Position numbers and translations under genes: made by a program
The notes under the pieces: model-generated
What the model was told of the DNA's origin: nothing
The model's database searches: none
Seen by the model: the letters and a program-made list of their open reading frames with translations, nothing else
DNA from: Orobanche coerulescens
Lineage: Eukaryota > Streptophyta > Magnoliopsida > Lamiales > Orobanchaceae
Direction of reading: 5' to 3'
Length of the DNA: 64,000 nt
Assembly (NCBI GenBank): GCA_033398695.1
Contig: CM065802.1
Location: 169,565,965 to 169,629,964, forward strand
Shown here: in pieces, positions 31,666 to 43,834 of the stretch
How positions within the stretch are numbered: the first letter of the stretch is position 1
Layout: each line of letters begins with the position of its first letter

Positions 31666-32190
31666 CACCCTGCTGGACAGCAGTCTAACAGCTGTTGTCC
31701 GAACCGTTCTAGACGACTCCGAAACTCAGACCTGCTATCGAACCGAAAATACAGCTACGAAGAATATTCGATGATGAGTCTAACCGTTACAAGAAAACAA
31801 CATTCCGACTACCAGGGAATCCGAAATACGAAAACGAATAAGGAATTCCCTAAACTTATAGGAAATTACAAAAATGGCCCAAGTGCCCGAAAATCTCGAT
31901 ACGACGTCGGATTAACAAACCGAAAGTCTCAACACGACCAACTCAACCATACGAACTTGTGCAAACCAAGAAACAACGAAAATGAACGAGTTTTATGAGA
32001 ATCGAATGCACAAACGACAAAACATGTCATAAAATGGAATCACTCAAAAACATCACCAAAACTCGTCCAAATGGAAAAACTCCAAGAATAAAGTAGATTC
32101 AAAATGTCGAAACGGTTAAAAGCGAGACGATAAAAATAGACATACACCAAAAATGGAAATTTCTAAGAATAGAAAGGTACGGATATTACA

Positions 32191-32207
32191 TTCTCCCCCT
32201 CTAAAAA
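32191..32207 (-). other. KA unit 1 polypurine tract
   Basis: TTTTTAGAGGGGGAGAA (minus), repeated at 38976 and 45808 next to LTR-B and LTR-C. Confidence 0.82.
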
Positions 32208-32240
32208 GAAGTTTCGTCCCGAAACTTAAGAATCAAAAAG

Positions 32241-32729
32241 CTCGGGGTACCTCGAACGCATATCCTCCTCTAACTCCCACGTCGCTTCTTCTACTCCGTG
32301 CCTAGACCATTACACTTTAACTAAAGGAATGGTTTTGTGCCTTAACTGTTTGACTCGACGCTCTAAAATTCTGACGGGCCTCTACTCAAACGTATCATCC
32401 TTCTCGATCTTCACGTCTCCGAAATCAATAATATGGGACGGGTCCGGAACATACTTCCTCAACTGAGAGACGTGAAACACACTATGTACATGACTCAACG
32501 ATGTAGGTAATGCTAAACAGTACGCTAACTCGCCAACTCTCTCCAATATCTCGAAAGATCCAATGTACCTCGGGCTGAGCTTCCCCTTTTTCCCAAAACG
32601 GAAAACTCCTTTCGACGGAGACACTCTCAACAGCACATGATCTCCCACCTCAAACTCCAAAGGTCGACGTCTAACATCTGCATAAGACGTTTGCCGACTC
32701 TGAGCTGCTAACATTCTCTTTCTAATCAA
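32241..32729 (-). pseudogene. Unit 1 integrase C-terminus and chromodomain-like tail
   Basis: The open part 32382-32729 reads [29 protein letters not shown], then LPTSLSHVHSVFHVSQLRKY, the integrase C-terminal domain of Tekay-like chromoviruses. It ends DDTFE at a TAG, also present at this codon in units 2 and 3. Beyond it, down to about 32241, the frame continues into the chromodomain-like tail (compare [12 protein letters not shown] in K4), with a further shared TAA. A one-base deletion near 32729 shifts this part relative to the integrase core. Confidence 0.8.
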
Positions 32730-33397
32730 TTCAACTTTCTCCTCATCTCCAACACAAGGTCCGGCTCGGTGCCAACAAGATCGGACGGCTCATCCCAACA
32801 TATTGGTGATCGGCAATGTCGGCCATAAAGTGCCTCATACGGTGCCATCTTAATCGACGCGTGCCAACTATTATTATACGTAAACTCAATCAAGGCCAGA
32901 TGCTCCTCCCAGTCACTACTCCAGTCTAACGCACACGCGCGCAACATATCCTCGAACGTCTGAATGGTACGTTCGGACTGTCCGTCGGTCTGAGGATGGA
33001 AAGATGTACTCAAACACAAACGTGTCCCCAATGCCTTATGTACCGCCTGCCAGAAATGCGATACAAACCAGCCATCTCTGTCCGAAATAATATTCCTCGG
33101 CGTACCATGAAGCCTCACTATCTGAGCGATAAAAACACGAGCCAATCTTTCTGGACCCCACGTATCATTGATGCCCAGAAAATGCACCGACTTAGTCAGT
33201 CGGTCCACGATCACCCACACCATATTTATTCCGGTCTTCGTCCTCAGCAAACTCGTGACAAAGTCCATCGAGATATCCTCCCACTTCCATTCTGGGACGG
33301 GAAGTGGTTTCAACAATCCAGCTGGCCGCTGATGCTCGATTTTGACTTGTTGACACGTCAAACACTTAGCCACAAATTGAACCACCTCATTCTTCAT
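32726..33397 (-). pseudogene. Unit 1 integrase catalytic core
   Basis: 223 codons carry the DDE core: ISMDFVTSL, TPRNIISDRDGWF and [17 protein letters not shown], with all three catalytic acids present, and [20 protein letters not shown]. The CLTCQQ half of the zinc finger starts the fragment. Integrase would join element DNA to the genome. It is separated from the upstream part by a shared Trp-to-stop change at 33404-33406. Confidence 0.83.
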
Positions 33398-33406
33398 GTC
33401 ATTCCA

Positions 33407-33943
33407 CTAGAAATTCTTTCTCAAATTTTTATACATTTTACTCGAGCCCGGATGGACTGAGTAAGGTGACGCGTGAGCCTCTCGCATAATACTCTGCCTC
33501 AATTCCAAGTCGTTCGGAACACAAAGCCGACCTTGGAATCTCAACACACCATCCTCATGTATCAAGAATCTCGGGGCTTTCCCTTTCCCTACATTCTCTT
33601 GAAGCTGAATAAACATCGGGTCCTCTAACTGTCCCGATTTAATGTCGTCAACTAGAGACGATGAAATATTGGGTGTACGCAACTGCCCAGAACTCTCTGG
33701 TAGCACGATCTCAACGCTCAACCTCATTAACTCTCGCTGAAGTCCCGACTGGGCCATATGCAATTCAAGCGCCCGAAGCGATACCGATTTCCGGCTCAAG
33801 GCATCTGCCACCACATTTACCTTACCCTGATGATAAATAATTTCGAGGTCATAATCCTTAATCAACTCCAACCATCTCCTCTGCCTCATATTTAGCTCTT
33901 TTTGCGTGAAAATGTACTTCAGGCTCTTGTGATCGGTGAAAAT
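33407..33943 (-). pseudogene. Unit 1 RNase H C-terminus and integrase linker
   Basis: Contains [19 protein letters not shown] and [10 protein letters not shown], the end of RNase H, then the linker with [18 protein letters not shown] and [15 protein letters not shown] before the stop. It lies between two nonsense codons shared by all three units. Confidence 0.8.
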
Positions 33944-34675
33944 CTAACACGACGAGCCATACAAGTAATGACGCCAGATCTTCAATGCAAATACAACCGC
34001 GGCCAACTCAAAATCGTGCGTAGGGTAATTCAACTCGTATGGTCTCAACTGACGGGAAGCATAGGCAATTGTCCTCCCGTGCTGTATGAATACACATCCG
34101 AGCCCTTGGCCCGAAGCAGCACTAAAAACTGAGAATCCCTCATTACCACTCGGTAAAGCCAAAACAAGAGCGGTCGTCAACTGCTTCTTCAACTCCTCAA
34201 AACTCTTATGTCTCTCATCAGTCCACAAGAACTTCTCTGGCTTCTGTAACAACTGAGTCAGCGGTCGAGCGAGCTTAGAGAACCCCTCGACAAAACTACG
34301 ATACCCATCCAAACCCAGAAAACTACGGACCTCCTTCACGTTCTTGGGTGGCGCCCAATCCAACACTGCCTCTACTTTATGTGGGTCTATACGAACACCC
34401 TCGGCCGAGATCACGTGATCGAGAAACATCACCTCTCGCAACCAAAACTCACACTTTGAGAACTTCGCAAAAAGATGTTGAGTTCTCAAAATATCTAACA
34501 TGATATGCAAATGAAGGGGATGCTCCTCCTCGCTCCTCGAGTAAATCAGGATATCATCGATAAAAACGACTACACACCTATCGAGGTACTCGATAAAGAC
34601 TTTGTTCATAAGCTGCATGAACACGGCTGGGGCGTTGGTTAGCCCAACCGCAAACTTGTAGTGACCGTATCTCGT
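33944..34675 (-). pseudogene. Unit 1 RT C-terminus and RNase H
   Basis: RT palm and connection: [28 protein letters not shown] (catalytic DD), [20 protein letters not shown], then RNase H with the [19 protein letters not shown] region. The usual YSDAS reads FSAAS, so the first RNase H acid appears lost, as in units 2 and 3. A 9-bp in-frame deletion near 34650 and a TAG at 34676 are specific to this unit. Confidence 0.8.
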
Positions 34676-35704
34676 CTAAAAGGCCGTCTTCGGAATATCG
34701 GTATCCTTCACTCGGAGTTGATAATACCCCGATCTCAAATCAATCTTCGAAAACACGGTTGCCCCTTGCAATTGGTCGAACAAATCATCGATCCTCAGGA
34801 GCGGATACTTGTTTATAATAGTCACTTTGTTCAACTCACGATAGTCGATACACAGAGGAAGTGACCCATCCTTCTTCTTCACAAACAGGACCGGTGCGCC
34901 CCAAGGCGAAGCGCTCGGTCGAATATACCCCATGTCAAGCATCTCTCCCAACTGTTTCTTCAACTCAAGCATCTCAGCAGGCGCCATACGATATGGCGTC
35001 TTAGAAATCGGTGCCGCACCCGGCTCCAAATCAACAGTAAACTCGACCTCTCGATCCGGCAGCAAACCCGGCAACTCATCTGGAAAGACGTCAGGATAAT
35101 CACACACTACTGGAATAGACGAGAGCTCGACTCCCACTTCTCCCGATCTCAAAGCGTAACACCAATACCCCGTACAACCTCCTCGAAGAAGTCTCATCGC
35201 TTTCAAAGCGCTGATCAAGAATCTCTGACTACTCCGCTTACGCCCCACAAAAGAATGCTCTGTACCGTCAGAGGCTAACATCGAAACGGTTCTCATTCTA
35301 TAATTCATGATTGCCCCATGACGGTCCAGCCAATCCTCACCCAGGATCAAATCCTCATCTCTAATATCTACCGCGATCAGATTAGAAGGCCAAACCCTCC
35401 CCGCGATACTCACTGGAAAATATCTAACCTCACGATCCCCCACGATGCTGTCCCCACTAGGCAGTTTAACAACAAATGGTTCACACGTAACTAGGCAATC
35501 AACATGCAGATGATGCACACAATCCAGAGATATGAAAGAATGCGTAGCACCAGAATCGAATAATACAGAAACAGGATGGTCAAGGATGTGAACGGTACCT
35601 ATAGCCACCGTCGCGTTTGGGTCTCCCGATCGTCTCATCTCATATACTCGGGGCGGAAGAGAACCCGCACTAAAAGCTCCCCCTCTAGAAGGTTGTCCAC
35701 GTCC
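34676..35704 (-). pseudogene. Unit 1 protease and RT N-terminus
   Basis: Protease active site [13 protein letters not shown], then the [12 protein letters not shown] segment, the linker [17 protein letters not shown] and the RT fingers ([44 protein letters not shown]). The aspartic protease would cut gag-pol. The frame is open except for the TGA upstream at 35703 and the TAG at 34676. Confidence 0.83.
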
Positions 35705-36007
35705 TCAACCTCTACCAAAACTCTGATGTGGCTGAGAAGCTATCGGTCCCTGATTTACACTCGGTTCCCCAGCAGCTCGGGCTGACATTTGAGTAACTGG
35801 TGCCCGAGCAGCATCTGTACAGAACTTGGCACGATGCCCCATCCGACCGCAGGAATGACACTGAATCGGAGGCCTGTCACACTCACTCATAATATGTCCA
35901 GGGCGACCACAGTTAAAGCAATTAGGACCACGCACTGAACCAGTAGGAGCAGACATAGAACCGTTTCCTCGTCCAAGTGACGGGGAATGACTCTCAAATA
36001 GTCGCAA
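35705..36007 (-). pseudogene. Unit 1 gag zinc knuckles
   Basis: Two intact CCHC knuckles: [14 protein letters not shown] and [14 protein letters not shown], followed by a Gln/Pro-rich linker. Upstream lies the shared stop KK*K near 36070. Confidence 0.8.
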
Positions 36008-36069
36008 ACCAGACTGAGTCTTCTGATACCCTCCAGTCTTGCCTCCCGAAAACTGGCCGGAGGTCTTCT

Positions 36070-36835
36070 ACTTCTTTCCCTCGGCTGCCGTCTCTATCGC
36101 AGAAAACGACATCTCATAAGCCATATCGAAGTGACGAATATTATCAAGTTCATCTCGGATTTCGTTTCTCACATAATGAAGTTGTTGGTTGTAGTCCTTG
36201 ATTGCCTACGAAATCAGGACATCTTGGGGCTTAGCCTCAAAGAAGGCTCGGATCCTCCCTTATTTAACTGGCCACGAACAAAACTTGTCTTCCATCAGCT
36301 CCCGGAACAATGCCCATGTGGCTGCCCGGTCACGCGGTTTCACCGCTTGCCACCATGTTGCCGCCTCTTTGGCGAGTAAGTACTGAGCGATGGGTACCTT
36401 CTTCTCCTCAGAGCAGTTAGCAGCCTCAAATACCTTCTCTATCTCAAATAACCAACTCTCCCAACTGGAAGGGTCAGAAGCACCATCAAACTATGGAGGA
36501 CACATACGAATCACGTACTGAAGTAATTTATCATTACCGAATCCAGTAGGTAGAACCGGGTTAGCATTAGCCTGGCCGACCAAAACGGCCTGAGTCAGTA
36601 GCGTCATCTGGTTCACTACTTGCTGTAAAATATTCACCACTCTAACATTCTCATGCGCGTTGCCGGAGCAAGCAGACTGATCCTGCTGACCTCCGGAACT
36701 AGGTGGAACACTGTTCGACAAGAAAGGCATCGCCGAATCAGTTCGCGAGTTATCGGACATCGCTGCCCCACCGGCTGCGCCACGTCCCCTAACGCGTCCG
36801 CGACTGCGTCCGCGTCCTCTACCAGCAGGAATTCT
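36070..36835 (-). pseudogene. Unit 1 gag N-terminus and capsid, multiply interrupted
   Basis: The Arg/Gly-rich start lies near 36835, followed by MSDNSRTDSAMPFLSNS and QVVNQMTLLTQAVLV. A stop after MCPP at about 36490 is found in all units. The capsid core continues to about 36115 with further stops at EGRIRAFFE-like and IKDYNQQ-like positions. Nonfunctional. Confidence 0.7.
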
Positions 36836-37033
36836 GAAGAAGTACCGGGTGAGTACAATTCAAACGCAAAACGCAACAAGATATCAGGAAAGGAAACAGA
36901 ACAGGACAACGTAACGAGTCAAGTTAGGAAAACTTACGAGCACCGGCATATTAAGATGATAGCATGGCAGCGATACTGTTCAAAAACGACACTCGACTAG
37001 ACCCAAATAATCGACAGCCTAGGTATCCATAAA

Positions 37034-37050
37034 CCTAAGCTCTGATACCA
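37034..37050 (-). other. KA unit 1 primer-binding site (initiator tRNA-Met)
   Basis: TGGTATCAGAGCTTAGG (minus) beside LTR-B. The same site lies beside LTR-C near 43813-43829. Confidence 0.85.
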
Positions 37051-37055
37051 TATTC

Positions 37056-38975
37056 AGTAACACCCCCAAGACTTTCAGGGCGTATTACAGTGCCGTGGAC
37101 CCCACACTTTGGAATCCACCAGGCTAACAAACCGACCCGACAAACAACAAGGACATACATCACTAATAATCGAACAATTTCTCAAACCACGACATTCAAA
37201 TAAAAGACTAAAATCCGACAATACAATCTGAAATCAAATCCATTTCCCAAAACGGGTACACAACATTAACAAATTCAAAAAGGAAGTACTCGAGTACTTA
37301 AACCAATTTCATAATACAGAAATCTCAAAACAAGACATCAATAAATAAACGACAGGACAGAACACCAATAAATGACTACTGAACAGTATCATGCTTTCCC
37401 ATCATCCTCATACGGCTCGTATGCTCGCTTGTCTCCAAGACCTGTACCTGAAATACAAAAAAAAAGTATTTCCCCCATTTAAGGGGTTAGCGACAACTGC
37501 TAGTGCAAGTACAATCCATTTGAACTACCATTCTAATCAGATGAAAATATGCGCCAAAATCATTTTAGAAATCATTTATATTCTGGAATATCTTACGGTG
37601 CACAAGCACAAAACACATTTCTCCAACAAAACATTTCAAAGTTAACCTCGGTACGAGACTCACGGCCACCGTACCCCACAGAGCCCCGCCGGACATCCCT
37701 GGGTGGTTAACCATAGTTCACGATACGAAACATACACATATACATCCGCACAACCACGAGAAGCCATAATTCAAATACTAGAACGCGTAAAAAAATGCAA
37801 AGCACTTGCCTTTGAGACATCTACGAAGAATTTGGAATGAATAACGGCTACGAACGATCCGAATGGAAAACGACGGTTCCTAAACGAAGGATCAACATAA
37901 CTCAGTCCTAACGGACAATAATAGTCGAATGGAATACACCCATAACCCTGATTACAAACTACGACAATGAATGATCAATCGATATGGGCGAGGGTTTACG
38001 CAAAATCTACCTGAATCGATAATTCACGAATATAACTTGATGAAATGGATTAGGATTCACCAAATAACAACAATCAATGAGGAATAATACAACATATATG
38101 GACAACTCGGAATTAATCACGAAAAACCCAAAAAAAGCCCAAATTAGATAAGTTTAGGGTTCCTGGAGAAAATACCTTGGAATCGGACGATGGTGGATGA
38201 TTACGTTGATGTTGATGTGTTATCACGAGCCTACGGTGGTGGAATACAAAGAATTCTCGGATAGAAACTGAAGGGAATCACCCTCTGCGTCGCCCGAAGA
38301 AGAAAACGAGAGAAGAGATAGAAAATGGGGTGTTTTGATTCTGCCCGCTGTACTTAAAACAACAGGCCGTTACGGCCGTAACAAATGTTACATTACGGCC
38401 GTAACAAGGCTAATATTACAGCCGTAACGAATGGGGTGTTACGGCCGTAACACCCTGTTGACGGCTGATCCAATTTCTTTATCTGAACCGTTCCGGACAA
38501 CTCCGAAACTCAGACCTGCTATCGAACCGAAAATACAGCTACGAAGAATATTCGATGACGAGTCTAACCGTTACAAGAAAACAACATTCCGACTACCAGG
38601 GAATCCAAAATACGACAACGAATAAGGAATTCCCTAAACTTATAGGAAATTACCAAAATGGCCCAAGTGCCCGAAAATCTCGATACGACGTCGGATTAAC
38701 AAACCGAAAGTCTCAACACGACCAACTCAACCATATGAACTTGTGCAAACCAAGAAACAACGAAAACGAACGAGTTTTACGAGAATCGAATGCACAAACG
38801 ACAAAACATGTCATAAAATGGAATCACGCAAAAACATCACCAAAACTCGTCCAAATGGAAAAACTCCAAGAATAAAGTAGATTCAAAATGTCGAAACGGT
38901 TACAAGCGAGACGATAAAAATAGACATACACCAAAAATGGAAACTGCTAAGAATAGAAAGGTACGGATATTACAT
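37056..38975 (-). repeat. KA LTR-B (shared by units 1 and 2)
   Basis: Lies between the unit 1 primer-binding site and the unit 2 polypurine tract. It has a deletion of about 60 bp near 37729 relative to LTR-A and LTR-C, in the duplicated CCCCGTCGGAC segment. Four palindromes at 38370, 38393, 38416 and 38439. The last base toward the primer-binding site differs from the outer LTR end (GTTACT rather than GTTACA). Confidence 0.87.
38370..38450 (-). promoter_or_regulatory. KA LTR-B palindromes, exact 23-bp step
   Basis: TTACGGCCGTAA at 38370, 38393 and 38439 and TTACAGCCGTAA at 38416; each step is exactly 23 bp. A TATA-like TTTTAAG lies about 8 bp beyond the last copy in minus orientation. Confidence 0.83.
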
Positions 38976-39165
38976 TCTCCCCCTCTAAAAAGAAGTTTCG
39001 TCCCGAAACTTAAGAATCAAAAAGCTCGGGGTACCTCGAACGCATATCCTCCTCTAACTCCCACGTCGCTTCTTCTACTCCGTGCCTAGACCATTACACT
39101 TTAACTAAAGGAATGGTTTTATGCCTTAACTGTTTGACTCGACGCTCTAAAATTCTGACGGGCCT

Positions 39166-40101
39166 CTACTCAAACGTATCATCCTTCTCGATCTTCACAT
39201 CTCCGAAATCAATAATATGGGACGGGTCCGGAACATACTTCCTCAACTGAGAGATGTGAAACACACTATGTACATGACTCAATGACGTAGGTAATGCTAA
39301 ACGGTACGCTAACTCGCCAACTCTCTCCAATATCTCGAAAGGTCCAATGTACCTCGGGCTGAGCTTCCCCTTTTTCCCAAAACGAAAAACTCCTTTCGAC
39401 GGAGACACTCTCAACAGCACATGATCTCCCACCTCAAACTCCAAAGGTAGACGTCTAACATCCGCATAAGACTTTTGCCGACTCTGAGCTCCTAACATTC
39501 TCTTTCTAATCAATTCAACTTTCTCCTTCGTCTCCAACACAAGGTCCGGCTCGGTGCCAACAAGATCGGACGTCTCATCCCAACATATTGGTGATCGGCA
39601 ATGTCGGCCATAAAGTGCCTCATACTGTTCCATCTTAATCGACGCGTGCCAACTATTATTATACGTAAACTCAATCAAGGACAGATGCTCCTCCCAGTCA
39701 CTACTCCAGTCTAACGCAAACGCGCGCAACATATCCTCGAATGTCTGAATGGTATGTTCGGACTGCCCGTCGGTCTGAGAATGGAAAGATGTACTCAAAC
39801 ACAAACGTGTCCCCAATGCCTTATGTACTTCCTGCCAGAAATGCGATACAAACCATCCATCTCTGTCCGAAATAATAGTCCTCAGCGTACCATGAAGCCT
39901 CACTATCTGAGCGATAAAAACACGAGCCAATCTTTCTGGACCCCAAGTATCATTGATGCCCAGAAAATGCGCCGACTTAGTCAGTCGGTCCACGATCACC
40001 CACACCATATTCATTCCGGTCTTCGTCCTCGGCAAACTCGTGACAAAGTCCATCGAGATATCCTCCCACTTCCATTCTAGGACGGGAAGTGGTTTCAACA
40101 A
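39166..40101 (-). pseudogene. Unit 2 integrase core and C-terminus
   Basis: 311 codons with ISMDFVTSLPRTK, IISDRDGWF and HSQTDGQSEHTIQTFED (catalytic acids kept), then FEVGDHVLLRVSPSK and VFHISQLRKY. It is continuous here where unit 1 has a frameshift. It ends at the shared TAG after DDTFE. The zinc finger upstream is cut by a stop near 40115. Confidence 0.83.
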
Positions 40102-40191
40102 TCTGGCTGGCCACTAATGCTCGATTTTGACTTGTTGACAAGTCAAACACTTAGCCACAAACTGAACCACCTCATTCTTCATGTCATTCCA

Positions 40192-40726
40192 CTAGAAATT
40201 CTTTCTCAAAATTTTATACATTTTACTCGAGCCCGGATGAACTGAGTAAGGTGACGCGTGAGCCTCTCGCATAATATTCTGCCTCAATTCCAAGTCGTTC
40301 GGAACACAAAGCCGACCTTGGAATCTCAACACACAATCCTCATGTATCAAGAATCCCGGGGCTTTCCCTTTCCCAACATTCTCTTGAAGCTGAATAAACA
40401 TCGGGTCCTCTAACTGTCCCGATTTAATGTCGTCGACTAGAGACGACGAAATATCGAGTGTACGCAACTGCCCGGAACTCTCTGGTAGCACGATCTCAAC
40501 GATCAACCTCATTAACTCTCGCTGAAGTCCCGACTGGGCAGTAAGCAACTCAAGCGCCCGAAGCGATACCGATTTCCGGCTCAAGGCATCTGCCACCACA
40601 TTTGCCTTACCCTGATGATAAATAATTTCGAGGTCGTAATCCTTAATCAACTCCAACCATCTCCTATGCCTCATATTTAGCTCTTTTTGCATGAAAATGT
40701 ACTTCAGGCTCTTGTGATCGGTGAAA
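40192..40726 (-). pseudogene. Unit 2 RNase H end and integrase linker
   Basis: [21 protein letters not shown], then [14 protein letters not shown] and [12 protein letters not shown]. Bounded by the same two nonsense codons as in units 1 and 3. Confidence 0.8.
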
Positions 40727-40728
40727 AT

Positions 40729-41049
40729 CTAACACGAGGAGCCATACAAGTAATGACGCCAGATCTTCAATGCAAATACAACCGTGACCAACTCAAGATC
40801 GTGCGTAGGGTAATTCAACTCGTATGGTCTCAACTGACGGGAAGCATAGGCAATTGTCCTCCCGTGCTGCATGAGTACACATCCGAGCCCTTGGCCCGAA
40901 GCAGCACTAAAAACTGAGAATCCCTCATTACCACTCGGTAAAGCCAAAACAGGAGTGGTCGTCAACTGCTTCTTCAACTCCTCAAAACTCTTCGGTCTCT
41001 CATCAGTCCACACGAACTTCTCTGACTTCTGTAACAACTGAGTCAGCGG
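40729..41049 (-). pseudogene. Unit 2 RNase H N-terminus
   Basis: [35 protein letters not shown] and [20 protein letters not shown]. It ends at the shared stop before IFTDHKSL. Confidence 0.8.
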
Positions 41050-41568
41050 TCAAGCGAGCTTAGAGAACCCCTCGACAAATCTATGATAATACCCATCCAA
41101 ACCCAGAAAACTACAGACCTCCTTCACGTTCTTAGGCGGCGCCCAATCCAACACTGCCTCTACTTTATGTGGGTCCACACGAACACCCTCGGCTGAGATC
41201 ACGTGACCGAGAAACATCACCTCTCGCAACCAAAACTCACACTTTGAGAACTTCGCAAAAAGATGTTGAGTTCTCAAAATATCTAACACGATATGCAAAT
41301 GACGGGCATGCTCCTCCTCGCTCCTCGAGTAAATCAGGATATCATCGATAAAAACGACTATACACCTATCGAGGTACTCGATAAAGACTTTGTTCATAAG
41401 CTGCATGAACACGGATGGGGCGTTGGTTAGCCCAAAAGGCATAACCGCAAACTCGTAGTGACCGTATCTCGTCCGAAAGGCCGTCTTCGGAATATCGTTA
41501 TCCTTCACTCGGAGTTGATAATACCCCAATCTCAAATCAATCTTCGAAAACAAGGTTGCCCCTTGCAA
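41050..41568 (-). pseudogene. Unit 2 RT palm and thumb
   Basis: [35 protein letters not shown] and [12 protein letters not shown] (catalytic DD intact). It begins after a unit-specific stop in LFD*LQG and ends at a TGA after EGFSKLA. Confidence 0.82.
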
Positions 41569-42753
41569 TTAGTCGAACAAATCATTGATCCTCAGGAGCG
41601 GATACTTGTTTATAATAGTCACTTTGTTCAACTCACGATAGTCGATACACAGACAAAGTGACCCATCATTCTTCTTCACAAACAGGACCGGTGCGCCCCA
41701 AGGCGAAGCGCTCGGTCGAATATACCCCATGTCAAGCAACTCTCCCAACTGTTTCTTCAACTCAAGCATCTCAGCAGGCTCCATACAATATGGTGTCTTA
41801 GAAATCGGTGCCGCACCCGGCTCCAAATCAACAGTAAACTCGACCTCTCGATCCGGCAGCAAACCCGGAAACTCATCTGGAAAGACGTCAGGATAATCAC
41901 ACACTACTGGAATAGACGAGAGCTCGACTCCCACTTCTCCCGATCTCAAAGCGTAACACCAATACCCCGTACAACCTCCTCGAAGAAGTCTCACCGCTTT
42001 CAAAGCGCTGATCAAGAATCTCTGACTACTCCGCTTACGCCCCACAAAAGAATGCTCTGTACCATCAGAGGCTAACATCGAAATGGTTCTCATTCTATAA
42101 TTCATGATTGCCCCATGACGGTCTAGCCAATCCTCACCCAGAATCAAATCCTCATCTCTAATATCTACCGCGATCAGATTAGAAGGCCAAACCCTCCCCG
42201 CGAGACTCACTGGAAAATCTCTAACCTCACGATCCCCCACGATGCTATCCCCACTAGGCAGTTTAACAACAAATGGTTCACACGCAACTAGGCAATCAAC
42301 ATGCAGATGATGCACACAATCCAGAGATATGAAAGAATGCGTAGCACCAGAATCGAATAATACGGAAACAGGATGGTCAAGGATGTGAACGGTACCTATA
42401 GCCACCGTCGCGTTTGGGTCTCCCGCTCGTCTCATCTCATATACTCGGGGCGGAACAGAACCCGCACTAGAAGCTCCCCCTCTAGAAGGTTGTCCACGTC
42501 CTCGACCTCTACCAAAACTCTGATGTGGCTGAGAAGCTATCGGTGCCTGATTTACACTCGGTTCCCCTGCAGTTGGGGCTGACATCTGAGTAACTGGTGC
42601 CCGAGCAGCATCTGTACAAAACTTGGCACGATGCCCCATCCGACTGCAGGAATGACACTGAATCGGAGGCCTGTCACACTCACTCATAATGTGTCCAGGA
42701 CGACCACAGTTAAAGCAATTAGGACCATGCACTGAACCAGTAGGAGCAGACAT
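41569..42753 (-). pseudogene. Unit 2 gag knuckles, protease and RT fingers
   Basis: 394 open codons. [14 protein letters not shown] and [14 protein letters not shown] knuckles at about residues 13-47, protease [10 protein letters not shown] at about 130-140, then the RT fingers [20 protein letters not shown] near the end. A fused gag-pol reading with no frameshift between gag and protease is normal for this group. Confidence 0.85.
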
Positions 42754-42864
42754 AGAACCGTTTCCTCGTCCAAGTGATGGGGAATGACTCCCGAATACTC
42801 GCGAACCAGACTGAGTCTTCTGATACCCTACAGTCTTGCCTCCCGAAAACTGGCCGGAGGTCTT

Positions 42865-43686
42865 CTACTTCTTTCTCTCGGCTGCCGTCTCTGTCGCATA
42901 AAACGACATCTCATAAGCCACATCGAAGTGGCGGATATTATCAAGTTTATCTCGGATTTTGTTTCTCACATAATGAAGTTGTTGGTTGTAGTCCTTGATT
43001 GCCTGCGAAATCAGGACATCTTGGGGCTTAGCCTCAAAGAAGGCTCGGATCCTCCCTTCTTTAACTGGCCACGAACAAAACTCGTCTTCCATCAGCTCCC
43101 GGAACTCTACCCATGTGGCTGCCCGGTCACGCGGTTTCACCGCTTGCCACCACGTTGCCGCCTCTTTGGCGAGGAAGTACTGAGCGATGGGTACCTTCTT
43201 CTCCTCAGAGCAGTTAGCAGCCTCAAATACCTTCTCTATCTCAAATAACCAACTCTCCCAACTGGAAGGGTCAGAAGCACCATCAAACTATGGAGGACAC
43301 ATACGAATCACGTACTGAAGTAATTTATCATTACCGGATCCAGTAGGCGGAACCGGGTTAGCATTAGCCTAGCTGACCAAAACGGCCTGAGTCAGTAGCG
43401 TCATCTGGTTCGCTACTTGCTGTAAAATATTCACCACTCTAACATTCTCATGCGCGTTGCCGGAGCAAGCAGACTGATCCTGCTGACCTACGGAACTAGG
43501 TGGAACACTGTTCGACAAGAAAGGCATCGCCGAATCAGTTCCCGAGTTATCAGACATTGCCGCCCCACCGGTTGCGCCACGTCCCCTACCGTCCTCTACC
43601 AGCAGAAATTCTGAAGAAGTAGCGGGTGAGTACAATTCAAACGCAAAACGCAACAAGATATCGGGAAAGGAAACAGAACAGGACAA
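42865..43686 (-). pseudogene. Unit 2 gag capsid, interrupted
   Basis: The capsid core 42865-43140 reads ATWVEFRELMEDEFCSWPVK, IRAFFEAKPQDVLISQAIK and DNIRHFDVAYEMSF. The N-terminal part lies at about 43369-43590, including MSDNSGTDSAMPFL. Shared stops occur at MCPP* (about 43288) and KK*K (about 42866), with a unit-specific stop near 43369. Confidence 0.75.
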
Positions 43687-43834
43687 CGTAACGAGTCAAG
43701 TTAGAAAAACTTACGAGCACCGGCATATTAAGATGATAGCATGGCAGCGATACTGTTCAAAAATGACACTCGACTAGACCCAAATAACCGCAGCCTAGGT
43801 ATCCATAAACCTAAGCTCTGATACCATATTCAGT

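Larger units (their letters stand above)
30223..32190 (-). repeat. KA LTR-A (3' LTR of unit 1)
   Basis: Starts TGTAATATCCGTACC at 32190 (minus) and ends GGGGGTGTTACA at 30223. It has four degenerate palindromes at 31585-31665, a duplicated segment near 30810-30945 containing CCCCGTCGGAC, a double hairpin at 30637-30666, and a donor-like AG/GTAAGTA at 31023, where LTR-B and LTR-C have GC instead of GT. Confidence 0.88.
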